Counted from the first letter of the stretch, positions 16,984 through 25,928 are shown. The stretch: 64,000 bases of DNA from CBDUEV01 sp965366365 (GCA_965366365.1 CBDUEV010000004.1:31130-95129), one strand, 5' to 3'. Made by a program: numbers and translations. Notes: generated by a model not told the origin, from the sequence alone.

Positions 16984-18741
16984 CTAGAAGAGGCCAACGA
17001 TGCTGCCATCTGGCCCGATATCGACCTGCATGAAGGCGGGCTTCGTCCCGAGTCCGGGCATCGTGCGCATCTCCCCGAGGAGCGGGTAGATGAATCCGGC
17101 TCCGACCGAGGCGCGGACCTCGCGGACAGGCAACGTGTAGCCGCTTGGAGCTCCCTTGAGAGCCGGATCGTGGCTGATCGAGAGATGGGTCTTGGCCATG
17201 CAGATGGGGAGGTAGCCGAAGCCCGCCTGCTCGAAGTCGGCGATCTGCCGATTGGCGGTGCTGGTGTATTCGAAGGAACCCGCACCGTAGATCTCCCGAC
17301 CGATGATCTCGATCTTCTCCTTGATGCTGCGATCGAGCGGATAGAGAAACTCGAAGTTGGACGGCTCCTCGGCGGCGGCCACCACGGCCTCCGCCAGCCT
17401 CCGCGCTCCCTCCCCGCCGTGGGCGAAATGCTCGGTGGGGACGGCGGCGAACGCTCCGGCCTCGAGCGCGGTTTCCTCGATGAGGGCGACCTCCCGGGCC
17501 GTGTCCGTCTGAAACGTGTTGACGGCCACCACGACGGTGACGCCGTACCGGCGGGCGTTGGCGATGTGGGCCTTGAGGTTGGTCAGGCCGGCTCGCAACA
17601 GGGACAGGTTTTCCTCGGTGTATGCCACGTCGAGAGGCTTGCCTGCCACGACCTTGGGACCGCCGCCGTGCGTTTTGAGCGCCCGGACGGTGGCCACCAG
17701 GACTACCGCGTCGGGCTTGAGGCCGGAGACGCGGCATTTGATGTCGAAGAATTTCTCCATGCCCATGTCGGCGCCGAATCCCGACTCGGTGACGACGTAG
17801 TCCCCGAGTTGGAGTGCGACGCGATCAGCCAGGATCGAGCTGTTGCCATGGGCGATGTTGGCAAACGGCCCGGCGTGCACGAAGGCCAGCTGACCTTCGA
17901 GCGTCTGCATGATGGTTGGATGGAGGGTGTCCTTCATCAGCACCGTCACCGCCCCCGCCACACCGAGATCCTCGAGCGTGATCTGCGTTCCGGACTTGGA
18001 AGATCCCACGACCACTCGCCCGACTCGCTCCCGCAGGTTGCGGAGCGCCGAGGCGTAGTTCTCACCGTCGGCGAGCGCCAGGATCGCCATCAGCTCGGAG
18101 GCCACGGTGATGTCGTAGCCGGTTTCCCGGGGTCGCCCGTCGAGACTCCCGCCCAACCCGACGATCACGTTCCGGAGTGAGCGGTCGTTGACGTCCACCA
18201 CCCGTCGCCAGCTGATCCGGTTGGGGTCGATGGCCAGGCGTTTGAGGTCGAGTTCAGCGAGCTGGTCATCGGTCAAGCGCCCCTCGTGGTACCACCGGGC
18301 GTCGATGGCGGCCGCCACCAGGTTGTGGGCAGCGGTGATGGCGTGGATGTCCCCTGTGAGATGGAGATTGAATTCTTCCATCGGAATCACCTGCGAATAC
18401 CCGCCGCCGGCCGCGCCACCTTTGATTCCGAACGTCGGACCCATCGACGGTTGCCGGATGGCGGCGATTGCCTTCTTGCCGATGAGTCCCAGTCCTTGCA
18501 CCAGCCCCACCGACGTGGTTGTTTTGCCCTCTCCGAGCGGGGTCGGCGTGATCGCGGTCACATCGATGTACTTCCCGCGCGGTCCACCGCCAACCCGGCG
18601 GAGAATGTCGAGGTTCACCTTGGCAGCAGTCGATCCATAGGGGATCAGATCCTCCGACTGGATGCCGTATCGCTCGGCCACGTCGGCAATGGGTTCGGGG
18701 GTGGCGGCTTGGGCGATTGCGAGGTCGCTCGGGAAACTCAT
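16984..18741 (-). CDS. fhs: Formate--tetrahydrofolate ligase
   Basis: ATP-dependent synthesis of 10-formyl-tetrahydrofolate from formate. The protein has 585 residues, close to the family length. Motifs: the P-loop-like TPLGEGKTTTSVGL near residue 60, IRQPSMGPTFGIKGGAAGGGY, HLTGDIHAI, THGGGPKV and a C-terminal PGLGTKPAF. The start ATG at 18741 has GAGGAAG six bases upstream; in-frame starts to 18789 lack a comparable site. It lies 78 bases upstream of fdhA on the same strand, so ligase and dehydrogenase probably act on a common formate pool. Confidence 0.96.
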   Translation of the reverse strand: MSFPSDLAIAQAATPEPIADVAERYGIQSEDLIPYGSTAAKVNLDILRRVGGGPRGKYIDVTAITPTPLGEGKTTTSVGLVQGLGLIGKKAIAAIRQPSMGPTFGIKGGAAGGGYSQVIPMEEFNLHLTGDIHAITAAHNLVAAAIDARWYHEGRLTDDQLAELDLKRLAIDPNRISWRRVVDVNDRSLRNVIVGLGGSLDGRPRETGYDITVASELMAILALADGENYASALRNLRERVGRVVVGSSKSGTQITLEDLGVAGAVTVLMKDTLHPTIMQTLEGQLAFVHAGPFANIAHGNSSILADRVALQLGDYVVTESGFGADMGMEKFFDIKCRVSGLKPDAVVLVATVRALKTHGGGPKVVAGKPLDVAYTEENLSLLRAGLTNLKAHIANARRYGVTVVVAVNTFQTDTAREVALIEETALEAGAFAAVPTEHFAHGGEGARRLAEAVVAAAEEPSNFEFLYPLDRSIKEKIEIIGREIYGAGSFEYTSTANRQIADFEQAGFGYLPICMAKTHLSISHDPALKGAPSGYTLPVREVRASVGAGFIYPLLGEMRTMPGLGTKPAFMQVDIGPDGSIVGLF

Positions 18742-18775
18742 CTGGTACTTCCTCATCGACGGCTCTGGCCCTGTG

Positions 18776-18781
18776 ACACTA
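18776..18781 (-). promoter_or_regulatory. Putative -10 element of fhs
   Basis: TAGTGT on the minus strand about 34 bases before the fhs ATG, leaving a leader of roughly 28 bases that contains the GAGGAAG site. No convincing -35. Confidence 0.35.
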
Positions 18782-18883
18782 ACGGGCACCGCCGACGCAT
18801 GGTGGGGGCGGGAGACTCAATCTCGTCGCCGGCCGAGCCGGAGCCCCATGGAGGCTGCGGGAAGCACTACCCCGGAACGGCCC

Positions 18884-18889
18884 TAGAAT
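18884..18889 (+). promoter_or_regulatory. Putative -10 element of the small membrane protein gene (leaderless)
   Basis: TAGAAT, seven bases before the ATG at 18897. This is close to the consensus TATAAT and supports the tiny gene being real. Confidence 0.5.
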
Positions 18890-18896
18890 CCAGGTC

Positions 18897-19085
18897 ATGT
18901 TCGGACCACTCAACGGAGTGCGCTCAGCCCTCGTCATAGCCGCATTCCTCACCGCCATCCTGGCCGGTGTACTCGGGTTCTGGAGCGCCGCCGGCGTCCT
19001 CCTCGCCGCCGTGGCGGTGCACGGACTCGGATGGCTCTACCTGTGGAAGCGATCCCAAAGCCCGCGCCTCAACCGGCTCGAGTAG
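18897..19085 (+). CDS. Small two-helix membrane protein
   Basis: Protein of 62 residues with two hydrophobic helices (about 10-28 and 30-49) and a basic tail (LWKRSQSPRLNR). I do not recognise a family. Support comes from its membrane-protein composition and the -10 element TAGAAT seven bases before the ATG. It ends 17 bases inside the convergent XRE-regulator gene. Function unknown. Confidence 0.55.
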   Translation: MFGPLNGVRSALVIAAFLTAILAGVLGFWSAAGVLLAAVAVHGLGWLYLWKRSQSPRLNRLE

Positions 19086-19914
19086 TCGCTCCGGCCGCCT
19101 GGGCCTCACCTGCCAGAGCTTTGAGGGCGGCGTCTGACGCGGTGTCAGCCGGAAAGAAGGTCTCGAGCCTCAACTCCTCCAGCGTCAGGTCGTAGGACGC
19201 TCCGATCGTCGAGAACGTAGAGAACAGCCGAACGTCGATGGCGTCGCTCCGGTAGTGGATCGGCAACAGAAGGTCGTCGCCGGTCGGCAAGCGCGGTCGT
19301 CGCCTCAGCTCCGCCACCCCGGGGTATCCCAACACCTCCTCGAGAAGCTCGGCGAGCACCTGGTCCCCGAAACGATCGGCCACCTCCCGCTCCAATCTCA
19401 ACAGCAGGGCGGAGGCCGTGTGCTCCCAGTCCACGGTCGCTCTCCTCAACCCGTTCGGGTGAAACGCGAGGCGGGCCAGGTTCGTCGGACCGTTCGCAAT
19501 CGCCCCCGGCTCGATCAAAGCGCCCATGAGACGAAACGAGGCCTGGTTCGCCTCCACCAGGTCCCACCGCCGATCGAGCACGACCGCCGGGTAAGGCTCA
19601 TGGGCAGCCAGCAGAAACTCGAGCACATGCCGTACCTGATCCATCGAAGGCTCTTCGAGGCGCGTCTCCGAATAGAGAGGAGCGAATCCTGCTGCGCCGA
19701 GCAACTCGTTTCGGCTCCGGAGGGGAATGTCCATCGTGGTCGCGAGGTGGACGACCATCTCTCGACTGGGTCTGGATCGACCGGTTTCGAGGAACGACAG
19801 ATGTCGCTGGGAAACGCCGGCCTCAGCGGCCAGCGCCAGCTGGCTCATCCGGCGCGCCTTCCTCCAGCGCTTCAGTTCATCACCAAAGGAGGGGGTGAAG
19901 ACGGGACTGGGCAT
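19069..19914 (-). CDS. XRE-family regulator with MmyB-type ligand-binding domain
   Basis: Protein of 281 residues. The N-terminal helix-turn-helix (about 12-66) has SQLALAAEAGVSQRHLSFLETGRSRPS. The C-terminal domain (about 95-270) matches the MmyB-like ligand-binding family, with PAVVLDRRWDLVEAN and the typical RLAFHPNGLR. These regulators are common in Actinomycetota and often sit beside oxidoreductases; the ligand is unknown. The ATG has TAGGGT six bases upstream, so the message is probably leaderless. It is divergent from nothing obvious: the next minus-strand gene ends 66 bases upstream of its start. Confidence 0.88.
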   Translation of the reverse strand: MPSPVFTPSFGDELKRWRKARRMSQLALAAEAGVSQRHLSFLETGRSRPSREMVVHLATTMDIPLRSRNELLGAAGFAPLYSETRLEEPSMDQVRHVLEFLLAAHEPYPAVVLDRRWDLVEANQASFRLMGALIEPGAIANGPTNLARLAFHPNGLRRATVDWEHTASALLLRLEREVADRFGDQVLAELLEEVLGYPGVAELRRRPRLPTGDDLLLPIHYRSDAIDVRLFSTFSTIGASYDLTLEELRLETFFPADTASDAALKALAGEAQAAGATTRAG

Positions 19915-19980
19915 GTCCCCACCCTACGGGCCAAGCAGCGTCGAAACCATGACGTTTCGGGTAATCGAAGCTGGGACCCC

Positions 19981-21123
19981 TCAGCCGAGGTTGGCGCAGG
20001 CTTGTTCCAGGTCGTGGACCAGATCGTCGACATCCTCGATCCCGACGGATAGGCGCAACAGGTTTTCGGCCACGAGGCTGTGCGGTCCCTCCACCGACGC
20101 CCGGTGTTCAATGAGCGTTTCCACTCCCCCCAGTGATGTAGCAGGAACGATCAGGCGGGTGCGTCCTGCCACCGCTCGAGCTGTCGCGGCGTCGCCGTGC
20201 ACGAGCATGGAGAGCATTCCACCGAAGCCCCCGGTCATCTGACGAACGGCGGTCTCGTGGGTCGGATGTGTGACCAGACCAGGATAGAGAACGCTCTCCA
20301 CCGCAGGATGAGCGGCGAAATGCTCGGCCAGATGTAGAGCGTTCTCGCTGGCGCGCGAGAAGCGAACGGCCAGGGTCCGCATGCCTCGCAGCAGCAACCA
20401 GGCGCCGAACGGGTCGAGGATGGTCCCCGACAGGCGCCGAACCGCAGCGACGTCCTCCCACCGGGCATCCGGCTTGGCCGCCACGAGCAGCCCGGCCGTC
20501 ACGTCGGAATGCCCGTTGTAATACTTGCTCGCCGAATGAAAGACGTAGTCGGCGCCGAACTCGAGTGGACGGGTTGTCACCGGCGGAGCCCCGGTGGAAT
20601 CGACCACCAGCTGCGCACCGGCGGCCCGGGAGAGGGCTGCGCACGAGGCGATATCCACCACATCCCACGTCGGGTTGGCCGGCGTTTCGATCCACACCAG
20701 ATCGGTCTCCCCCGGCTTGATCGCCGCCGCCGGCCCCATGGGATCAGCCGGATCGAAGAGCGAGAGGCGCAGCGCTCTGCGTTCGACGAGTCGCCGGAGC
20801 CAGTCGAGACCGCCGTGATACATGATGGTCTGCGCAACCACATGCGATCCGGTCGGCACCGTCTCGAGAAGCGCCACGAACGCCGACATCCCTGACGAGA
20901 ACGCCATGGCGGCTTCTCCCCCGTCCACGTCGGCCGCCGCCTCCTCGACGAGCTCGGCCGTCGGGTGGGAGTACCGGCTGTACACGAAATCGCCGATCAG
21001 GTCGTATGAGGGATCACGTCCGAAAGTAGTGGCCGGGTGGAGCGGTGGGACCACGGCTCCCGTGCCGGCGTCCGGCGATCCGGTGGCGTGGGCGAGACGA
21101 CTGGCTGGCTTGGGTTCCGACAT
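19981..21123 (-). CDS. Cys/Met-metabolism PLP-dependent enzyme (cystathionine gamma-synthase-like)
   Basis: Protein of 380 residues of the trans-sulfuration family of PLP enzymes, cytoplasmic. Visible motifs: SRYSHPT near 50, FSSGMSA, ETPANPTWDVVDI, the aspartate strand LVVDSTGAPPV and the Schiff-base lysine in HSASKYYNGHSD (Lys200). Candidates are cystathionine gamma-synthase, gamma-lyase or O-acetylhomoserine sulfhydrylase; the exact reaction cannot be decided. The ATG has TACACT six bases upstream. It is divergent from the ArsR-type regulator with 64 bases between starts, and the palindrome at 21158-21177 could control both. Confidence 0.88.
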   Translation of the reverse strand: MSEPKPASRLAHATGSPDAGTGAVVPPLHPATTFGRDPSYDLIGDFVYSRYSHPTAELVEEAAADVDGGEAAMAFSSGMSAFVALLETVPTGSHVVAQTIMYHGGLDWLRRLVERRALRLSLFDPADPMGPAAAIKPGETDLVWIETPANPTWDVVDIASCAALSRAAGAQLVVDSTGAPPVTTRPLEFGADYVFHSASKYYNGHSDVTAGLLVAAKPDARWEDVAAVRRLSGTILDPFGAWLLLRGMRTLAVRFSRASENALHLAEHFAAHPAVESVLYPGLVTHPTHETAVRQMTGGFGGMLSMLVHGDAATARAVAGRTRLIVPATSLGGVETLIEHRASVEGPHSLVAENLLRLSVGIEDVDDLVHDLEQACANLG

Positions 21124-21157
21124 GGCTGAAGTGTACGTCCGACGCCGGGGACCGCAC

Positions 21158-21177
21158 TGACATATCGAAATGTGTCA
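21158..21177. promoter_or_regulatory. Putative ArsR operator
   Basis: Imperfect 20-base palindrome with arms TGACATAT and ATGTGTCA, seven of the eight bases in each arm pairing. It overlaps the first base pairs of CAATAT (21176-21181), the apparent -10 of the arsR-type gene, and sits just upstream of the divergent PLP-enzyme promoter. Position fits autoregulation. Confidence 0.55.
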
Positions 21178-21187
21178 ATATAGGGAG

Positions 21188-21505
21188 ATGACCGACACCA
21201 TTACTGCTTGCTGCGAACCGGTCGTCGCCGCCCCTCTCGACGAGGAGTCCGCCGTCCAGGTGGCAGGTTGGTTCAAGGTGCTCTCCGATCCGGTCCGCCT
21301 TCGACTTCTCAGCATGGTCGCCTCGGTCGAAGAGGCTTGTGTGTGCGATCTCCTCGAACCTTCCGGGGTCTCCCAGCCAACCGTCTCCCACCACCTGAAG
21401 ATGCTCCACGAGGTGGGTTTGCTCGATCGCGAGAAGCGAGGACGTTGGGTGTACTACCGGATCGTCCCCGAGCGCCTCGGCGTTCTGGCCGACGTACTGC
21501 GCTGA
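21188..21505 (+). CDS. ArsR/SmtB-family metal(loid)-responsive repressor
   Basis: Protein of 105 residues with a winged helix-turn-helix (GVSQPTVSHHLKMLHEVGLL, wing REKRGRWVYYR). Possible sensor thiols are Cys8-Cys9 near the N terminus and Cys51/Cys53 in EACVCDLLEP. The pattern resembles actinobacterial As(III)-sensing ArsR proteins, as I recall the Corynebacterium glutamicum type with an adjacent Cys pair plus a helix Cys. The ATG at 21188 has CAATAT six bases upstream; an in-frame ATG at 21170 lies inside the operator and was rejected. No arsenic-resistance gene is nearby. Confidence 0.88.
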   Translation: MTDTITACCEPVVAAPLDEESAVQVAGWFKVLSDPVRLRLLSMVASVEEACVCDLLEPSGVSQPTVSHHLKMLHEVGLLDREKRGRWVYYRIVPERLGVLADVLR

Positions 21506-21512
21506 GCGGGCT

Positions 21513-21713
21513 TCACGGGCGCAGCCGACGCTTCTGATCGAAATAGCCGACCGCACCGCCCAACAACGCCCCGCCACCGATGAGCCACCCGGCGACGGAC
21601 CCCGCAATGGCGGCGATACCGGCTCCAACGAGGGCGCCAACCAGGGCCCCGACCCTCAACCCGTTTACGGGATCCCACGGCTGGTGACCCTTCGGGTACC
21701 GGACGTCGTTCAT
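21513..21713 (-). CDS. Small glycine-zipper membrane protein
   Basis: Protein of 66 residues with one or two glycine/alanine-rich hydrophobic segments (GALVGALVGAGIAAIAG and GWLIGGGALLGGAVGY) and a basic C terminus. Glycine-zipper patterns are typical of small membrane or outer-envelope proteins; no family is named. The start ATG at 21713 has GATACT six bases upstream. It converges on the arsR-type gene with seven bases between stops. Function unknown. Confidence 0.55.
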   Translation of the reverse strand: MNDVRYPKGHQPWDPVNGLRVGALVGALVGAGIAAIAGSVAGWLIGGGALLGGAVGYFDQKRRLRP

Positions 21714-21812
21714 GGTTCCAGTATCACCCGGTGACGTCGGAGCGCGCCAGGGGCCCGAAGTCCCGTGGGCCAAGGAGCGCCGGTAGCCTGAGTCGGCCAG
21801 ACCGGAGGGATC

Positions 21813-22604
21813 GTGCCACGAGAGAACGTCATCGACATCACAGGGGTGACGGTCAGGCGCAACGGGTCGGCCCTACTCGAAGGAGTCGACTGGCAAGTCG
21901 GCGCCGACGAGCGTTGGATCCTGTTCGGCGCCAACGGCTCGGGCAAGACGACCCTCATGGAGGTCGTTTCCACGTATCTCGGACCGACCCGCGGGACCGT
22001 GCGCATTCTCGGCATGGAGCGCGGCACAGCAGACCTTCGCCAGGTCAGGGCCCGCCTTGGATACGTCGGCCCCGGCCCGGCATCCCATGTGCGAGGTTCG
22101 ATGCGGAGCCTCGACATCGTGATAACCGGCAAGCACGCCTCGTTCGTCGGCACTCAGTGGCACGAGTACAACCCCGAAGACTGGGTAACCGCCCGGCACT
22201 GCATGGAAATTCTGGACTCGGGCCACCTCGCCGAACGACGCTTCGACTCGCTCTCGGAAGGCGAGAAGAAGCGCGTCCTGATCGCCCGCAGTCTGGTGAC
22301 CAGCCCGGACCTGCTGCTGCTCGATGAGCCTGGCTCCGGGCTGGACCTCGGCGCTCGCGAACGGCTCATCGACTCGCTGTCCTCCCTGGCGAGCAACCCG
22401 GTCGCCCCGGCCGCGGTGCTGGTTACTCACCATGTCGAGGAGATCCCTCCTGGGTTCGATCACGCCCTCATCCTGGCGCGAGGAAAGGTGGTCGAGCGCG
22501 GCCCTCTCGACGAAGTCTTGAGCTCTTCGACGCTTTCGGCGGCATTCGAAATGCCGCTTCGTCTGGGCAAGAAGGGCGATCGCTTCTACGCCTGGGCCGA
22601 CTGA
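21813..22604 (+). CDS. Orphan ABC transporter ATPase
   Basis: Protein of 263 residues with a single ABC ATPase domain: Walker A GANGSGKTT, signature LSEGEKKRVLIARSL, Walker B LLLLDEPGSGLD and H loop VTHHVEEI. It resembles stand-alone ATPases of the YlmA/ModF type. No permease lies beside it, so substrate and partner are unknown. It starts at GTG behind GGAGGG; TAGCCT at 21784-21789 is a probable -10 with a short leader. The stop lies one base from the stop of the convergent acyl-CoA ligase. Confidence 0.86.
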   Translation: MPRENVIDITGVTVRRNGSALLEGVDWQVGADERWILFGANGSGKTTLMEVVSTYLGPTRGTVRILGMERGTADLRQVRARLGYVGPGPASHVRGSMRSLDIVITGKHASFVGTQWHEYNPEDWVTARHCMEILDSGHLAERRFDSLSEGEKKRVLIARSLVTSPDLLLLDEPGSGLDLGARERLIDSLSSLASNPVAPAAVLVTHHVEEIPPGFDHALILARGKVVERGPLDEVLSSSTLSAAFEMPLRLGKKGDRFYAWAD

Positions 22605-22605
22605 A

Positions 22606-24168
22606 TCAAGCTCGCTTCTGGCGCTCCTCCTCCTTGAGGATGCGCCGGAGTATCTTCCCGGAGGCGCTCTTGGGGATCTCGCTGCGGAACTCCACCTCAC
22701 GGATCTGCTTGTAACTGGCGACGTGCTCGCCCACAAACGCCTGTAGTTGCTCGGCCGATGCCTCCATCCCCGGCTTCAGCACCACGAAAGCCTTCGGTAT
22801 CTCCCCGGCCAGCTCGTCGGCCACCGGGATCACGGCGGCGTCGGCCACGGCCGGGTTCGTGAGGAGGAGCGCCTCGAGCTCGGCCGGCGCCACCTGGAAG
22901 CCCTTGTATTTGATGAGCTCCTTGAGCCGATCGACGATGTAGTAGTGACCGTGTTCGTCGACGTGGCCGATGTCTCCGGTGTGCAGGTAGCCGTCCTCGT
23001 CAATGGTGTAGGCAGTCGCCTCGGGATTGTTCAGATAGCCTTTCATGACGTTGGGCCCGCGTACCCAGATCTCCCCGTCTTCGCCGAGGCCGAGATCCCT
23101 GCCGGTCTCGGGGTCGACGATGCGGCATTGCATGTTGGGCGCGAGGACGCCGATAGAGCCTGGTCGGAAGTCGCCGGGCAGTGTGGCGTGGGTGATCGGA
23201 CTCGTTTCGGTCAGCCCGTAGCCCTGCACGACCTCGCAGCCGATGCGCTGAGCCGCTTCGGCTGCCACCTCGGCGCCCAACGGGGCCGCTCCGGAGAAGA
23301 CCTGGCGAGCGGCGGAGAGGTCGTATTCCTCGACCAGGGGATGCTTGGCGAGCGCCAGCACGATGGGCGGCACCAAGTAGTACCGGGTGACGCGGTGGTC
23401 CTGGCAGATCTGAAGGAACTGCGCGAGATCGAACCGAGGGACGGTGACCAGTGTCGTACCCGAGGCGATGGCTCCGTTCATCAGGACCTGCATGCCGTAG
23501 ATGTGAAAAAACGGCAGCACCGCGATGCCCACGTCGTCGGGTTCCAGCGAGAGCATCCCCTCGGCCTGAGCGAGGTTGGCCACCAGGTTGCGGTGCGTGA
23601 GCATCACTCCTTTGGAGATTCCGGTCGTTCCCGACGAGTACGGCATGACGACGACGTCGTCGAGATCCACCGGCACCGGGGTAGCCAAGGGCTCGCCCAT
23701 GAGATCCGCAAACGGAGTGGCGTCGGCCGGATCGCCGATGACAAAGATCTCTTCGACGGGTGTGCCCTCCGACGCGGCCCGGGCGGAGTCGAGAAACATC
23801 GAGATGGTGACGAGATAGCGGGCCCCGGCGTCGGCCAACTGGTGCTGGATCTCTTCGGGTGTGTAGGTGGGATTGATGGTGGTCACCGTCCCACCGGCGG
23901 TGGCCACGCCATGGAAGGCCAGGGCATACTCCGGCATGTTCGGAGCCAGAATTGCCAGCACGTCTCCCGGACCGAAGCCCCGGGAGGCCAGCCCCCCGGC
24001 GACCCGGGCTACCCCATCGGCCAGTTGCCCAAATGTGAGGGTACGCCCGGTCGGGCCGTCGACGAGGGCGGGCTTGTCGGCGAGATCCGCGGCGTATCTC
24101 AGCACGAACGTCGAAAGATGGACTTCAGGAATCTCGACATCCGGGATGGGACTCGTATAGATGTTCAT
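22606..24168 (-). CDS. Acyl-CoA synthetase, 4-coumarate--CoA ligase-like
   Basis: Adenylate-forming enzyme of 520 residues that activates a carboxylic acid to a CoA thioester using ATP. Core motifs: the P-loop YSSGTTGISKGV, GYGLTETSP, YLHTGDIG, the hinge DRLKELIKYKGFQV and the catalytic lysine in PKSASGKILRR near the C terminus. The overall pattern is closest to plant-type 4CL and fatty-acyl-CoA ligases; the acid is unknown. The start at 24168 has GGAGG close upstream. The preceding gene on this strand ends with a hairpin, so it is probably a separate transcript. Confidence 0.9.
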   Translation of the reverse strand: MNIYTSPIPDVEIPEVHLSTFVLRYAADLADKPALVDGPTGRTLTFGQLADGVARVAGGLASRGFGPGDVLAILAPNMPEYALAFHGVATAGGTVTTINPTYTPEEIQHQLADAGARYLVTISMFLDSARAASEGTPVEEIFVIGDPADATPFADLMGEPLATPVPVDLDDVVVMPYSSGTTGISKGVMLTHRNLVANLAQAEGMLSLEPDDVGIAVLPFFHIYGMQVLMNGAIASGTTLVTVPRFDLAQFLQICQDHRVTRYYLVPPIVLALAKHPLVEEYDLSAARQVFSGAAPLGAEVAAEAAQRIGCEVVQGYGLTETSPITHATLPGDFRPGSIGVLAPNMQCRIVDPETGRDLGLGEDGEIWVRGPNVMKGYLNNPEATAYTIDEDGYLHTGDIGHVDEHGHYYIVDRLKELIKYKGFQVAPAELEALLLTNPAVADAAVIPVADELAGEIPKAFVVLKPGMEASAEQLQAFVGEHVASYKQIREVEFRSEIPKSASGKILRRILKEEERQKRA

Positions 24169-24271
24169 GGCGCCTCCAGCGTGGGCAAAACTCAATCTCG
24201 ATCATGGCAGGACGGGGCAGAGTGTGTGCGACCCCAGTCGGTTTTCTCGACGACCCACGGGCCATGGGCCA

Positions 24272-24307
24272 GGCCCGATGGAGGAGGTCGCCCTCGCCCA
24301 TCGGGCC
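24272..24307 (-). terminator. Hairpin after the DUF2339 gene
   Basis: Perfect 10-base-pair inverted repeat (GGCCCGATGG / CCATCGGGCC) with a 16-base loop, beginning 14 bases after the stop of the DUF2339 gene in its reading direction. There is no T tract, so it is either a T-less terminator or an mRNA-stabilising stem. Confidence 0.45.
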
Positions 24308-24320
24308 CTGCCACCCCGGC

Positions 24321-25928
24321 CTACTCGTCGTTGCTCATCCAGTACCCGACGATGAGCAACGCCAGGCCGAAACCCGCGAACAGGAGGATGCGCCAAACAG
24401 GCTCCACCGAGGCGAGGTCGATCATGAACAGCTTGCCGACCGCCAGAAGCAGAGTGCCCACGCCCAGGAGACGGAGCTTCTTCCGAGCGGCGGCGGTGCC
24501 TGCGACGGTCGTCGCCAACCCCACCACTCCCCACCCGGCAGTGACCGCACCCTGATTGATCTGGCTCAACTCCACGAAGAGGAGTGCCAGAGCGCCGAGG
24601 TATGCGTAACCCGCATAGGCCGTCCGCAGAGCCCGGTCCCGTTCGCCGCCGTCGGTCGTCTGATCGAGGAAGACGGCGAATCCGGCCGCCAAGCCCAGAA
24701 TGGCCAGACGGGCCAGTGAGGGTCCGTTGAGTAGTGGCAGTCCCACGGGAACTCCGTCCACCATCTTCAGCAACTCGGCGGCGGCAACGAGAGCGAATCC
24801 GACGTGGGCGACGAGTTCCACGGGAGGGCGAGCCAGTCGGCGAGCGACCACCGCCACGGCCACGGCCTCACCGGCGAGGAGGAGCGACAACACCGAACCT
24901 TCGAAAGCCAGGACAGCCGCCACCCCGGCGAAGACCGCAGCCGGAACCAGCTGCAGATCCGCCAACTCTCGTCGCTCTCTGACCAGCAGACCGCTCCGCA
25001 CCCCCAGGTGCGCCAGTGCGAGCGCTCCGGCCCCGGCGGCCCATCCGTAGCTGGGCCGTTCAGGAGACCACACGAGATAGGACATCCCGAAGGAGAAGAA
25101 CGTGGTCAGGGCGGTTCCGAGCTGGGCGGGCATCTCATCGAGGAGTCGGCCGAGACCGTGCATGACGACCGGCACCACGAAGAAGGTGAGCCACAGAGCC
25201 AGCAGCACCGCCTGGAGTTCTGGGCGAGACGGCGCGTTCGACCACCCCAATTCGAGCCTGATGAGATCGGCGACCGCCATCATCCCCACACCCACCTGGG
25301 TGGCCCACCAGAGCCCGTGCCATTCGAACCTCAGGAACAAAGCGGTGGTGGCCGCCAGGACCACGACGACATAGAGGGCATCGCCACCAAATGCCACCAT
25401 GCGGCCGCCGATCAAGAGCGGAGCTGCCAGGGCCCCGACGATGCTCACCGTGGCCAGAATCTGGGACCGGGCTCGAATCGCCAGCCCGACGCCGATCATC
25501 GAGACCACCGCCAGCTGCGCGAACGCAGCCGTCTCGTCGATCATGCCGTAGACCCGGTGAGCGGCGAAGGCGGTGAGGTAGAGACCGGCCACCCCGCCGC
25601 CCTGGAGGAGCTGCCCATAGGTGGGGCGTCGAGGATCCACCCGCAGTCCCACGCCCAGCAACACCACACTGGTCATGGCCCCTGCCGCCACGCGCGCACC
25701 GGGACCGATCCAGTTCTCCTCGATGGCATGGCGGAACAGGAAAACAAACCCGAGGAGGAGGAGTCCGAGGCCGAGACGAAACAGATTCTTGCCCGTGAGG
25801 AGGTCGTCCCACTCGAACTGAGATGGTCGGGCCGGATAGCGAGAGGGCGGCTCTCCGTCAGATTGGCCACGGAGACTTTCCGGAAGCGGCGGAGGCGTAC
25901 TGCGACTCTGAGATTCGCTGGTGGTCAT
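24321..25928 (-). CDS. DUF2339-family multi-pass membrane protein
   Basis: Protein of 535 residues: a Ser/Pro-rich cytoplasmic N terminus (about 1-42) followed by some fourteen or more hydrophobic helices. The repeated pattern with RLGLGLLLLGFVFLFRHAIEENWIGPGARV near residue 50 and small-residue-rich helices fits DUF2339, a family of large membrane proteins of unknown function. The start ATG at 25928 is preceded by GAGGAG at a normal distance, which favours it over the in-frame codons to 25985. Confidence 0.8.
   Translation of the reverse strand: MTTSESQSRSTPPPLPESLRGQSDGEPPSRYPARPSQFEWDDLLTGKNLFRLGLGLLLLGFVFLFRHAIEENWIGPGARVAAGAMTSVVLLGVGLRVDPRRPTYGQLLQGGGVAGLYLTAFAAHRVYGMIDETAAFAQLAVVSMIGVGLAIRARSQILATVSIVGALAAPLLIGGRMVAFGGDALYVVVVLAATTALFLRFEWHGLWWATQVGVGMMAVADLIRLELGWSNAPSRPELQAVLLALWLTFFVVPVVMHGLGRLLDEMPAQLGTALTTFFSFGMSYLVWSPERPSYGWAAGAGALALAHLGVRSGLLVRERRELADLQLVPAAVFAGVAAVLAFEGSVLSLLLAGEAVAVAVVARRLARPPVELVAHVGFALVAAAELLKMVDGVPVGLPLLNGPSLARLAILGLAAGFAVFLDQTTDGGERDRALRTAYAGYAYLGALALLFVELSQINQGAVTAGWGVVGLATTVAGTAAARKKLRLLGVGTLLLAVGKLFMIDLASVEPVWRILLFAGFGLALLIVGYWMSNDE

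Noticed and set aside
16117..18180. Long open frame on the plus strand across fhs and fdhA
   Set aside because: It is antisense to two clear enzymes, with no family sequence; GC-rich codon bias opens such frames.
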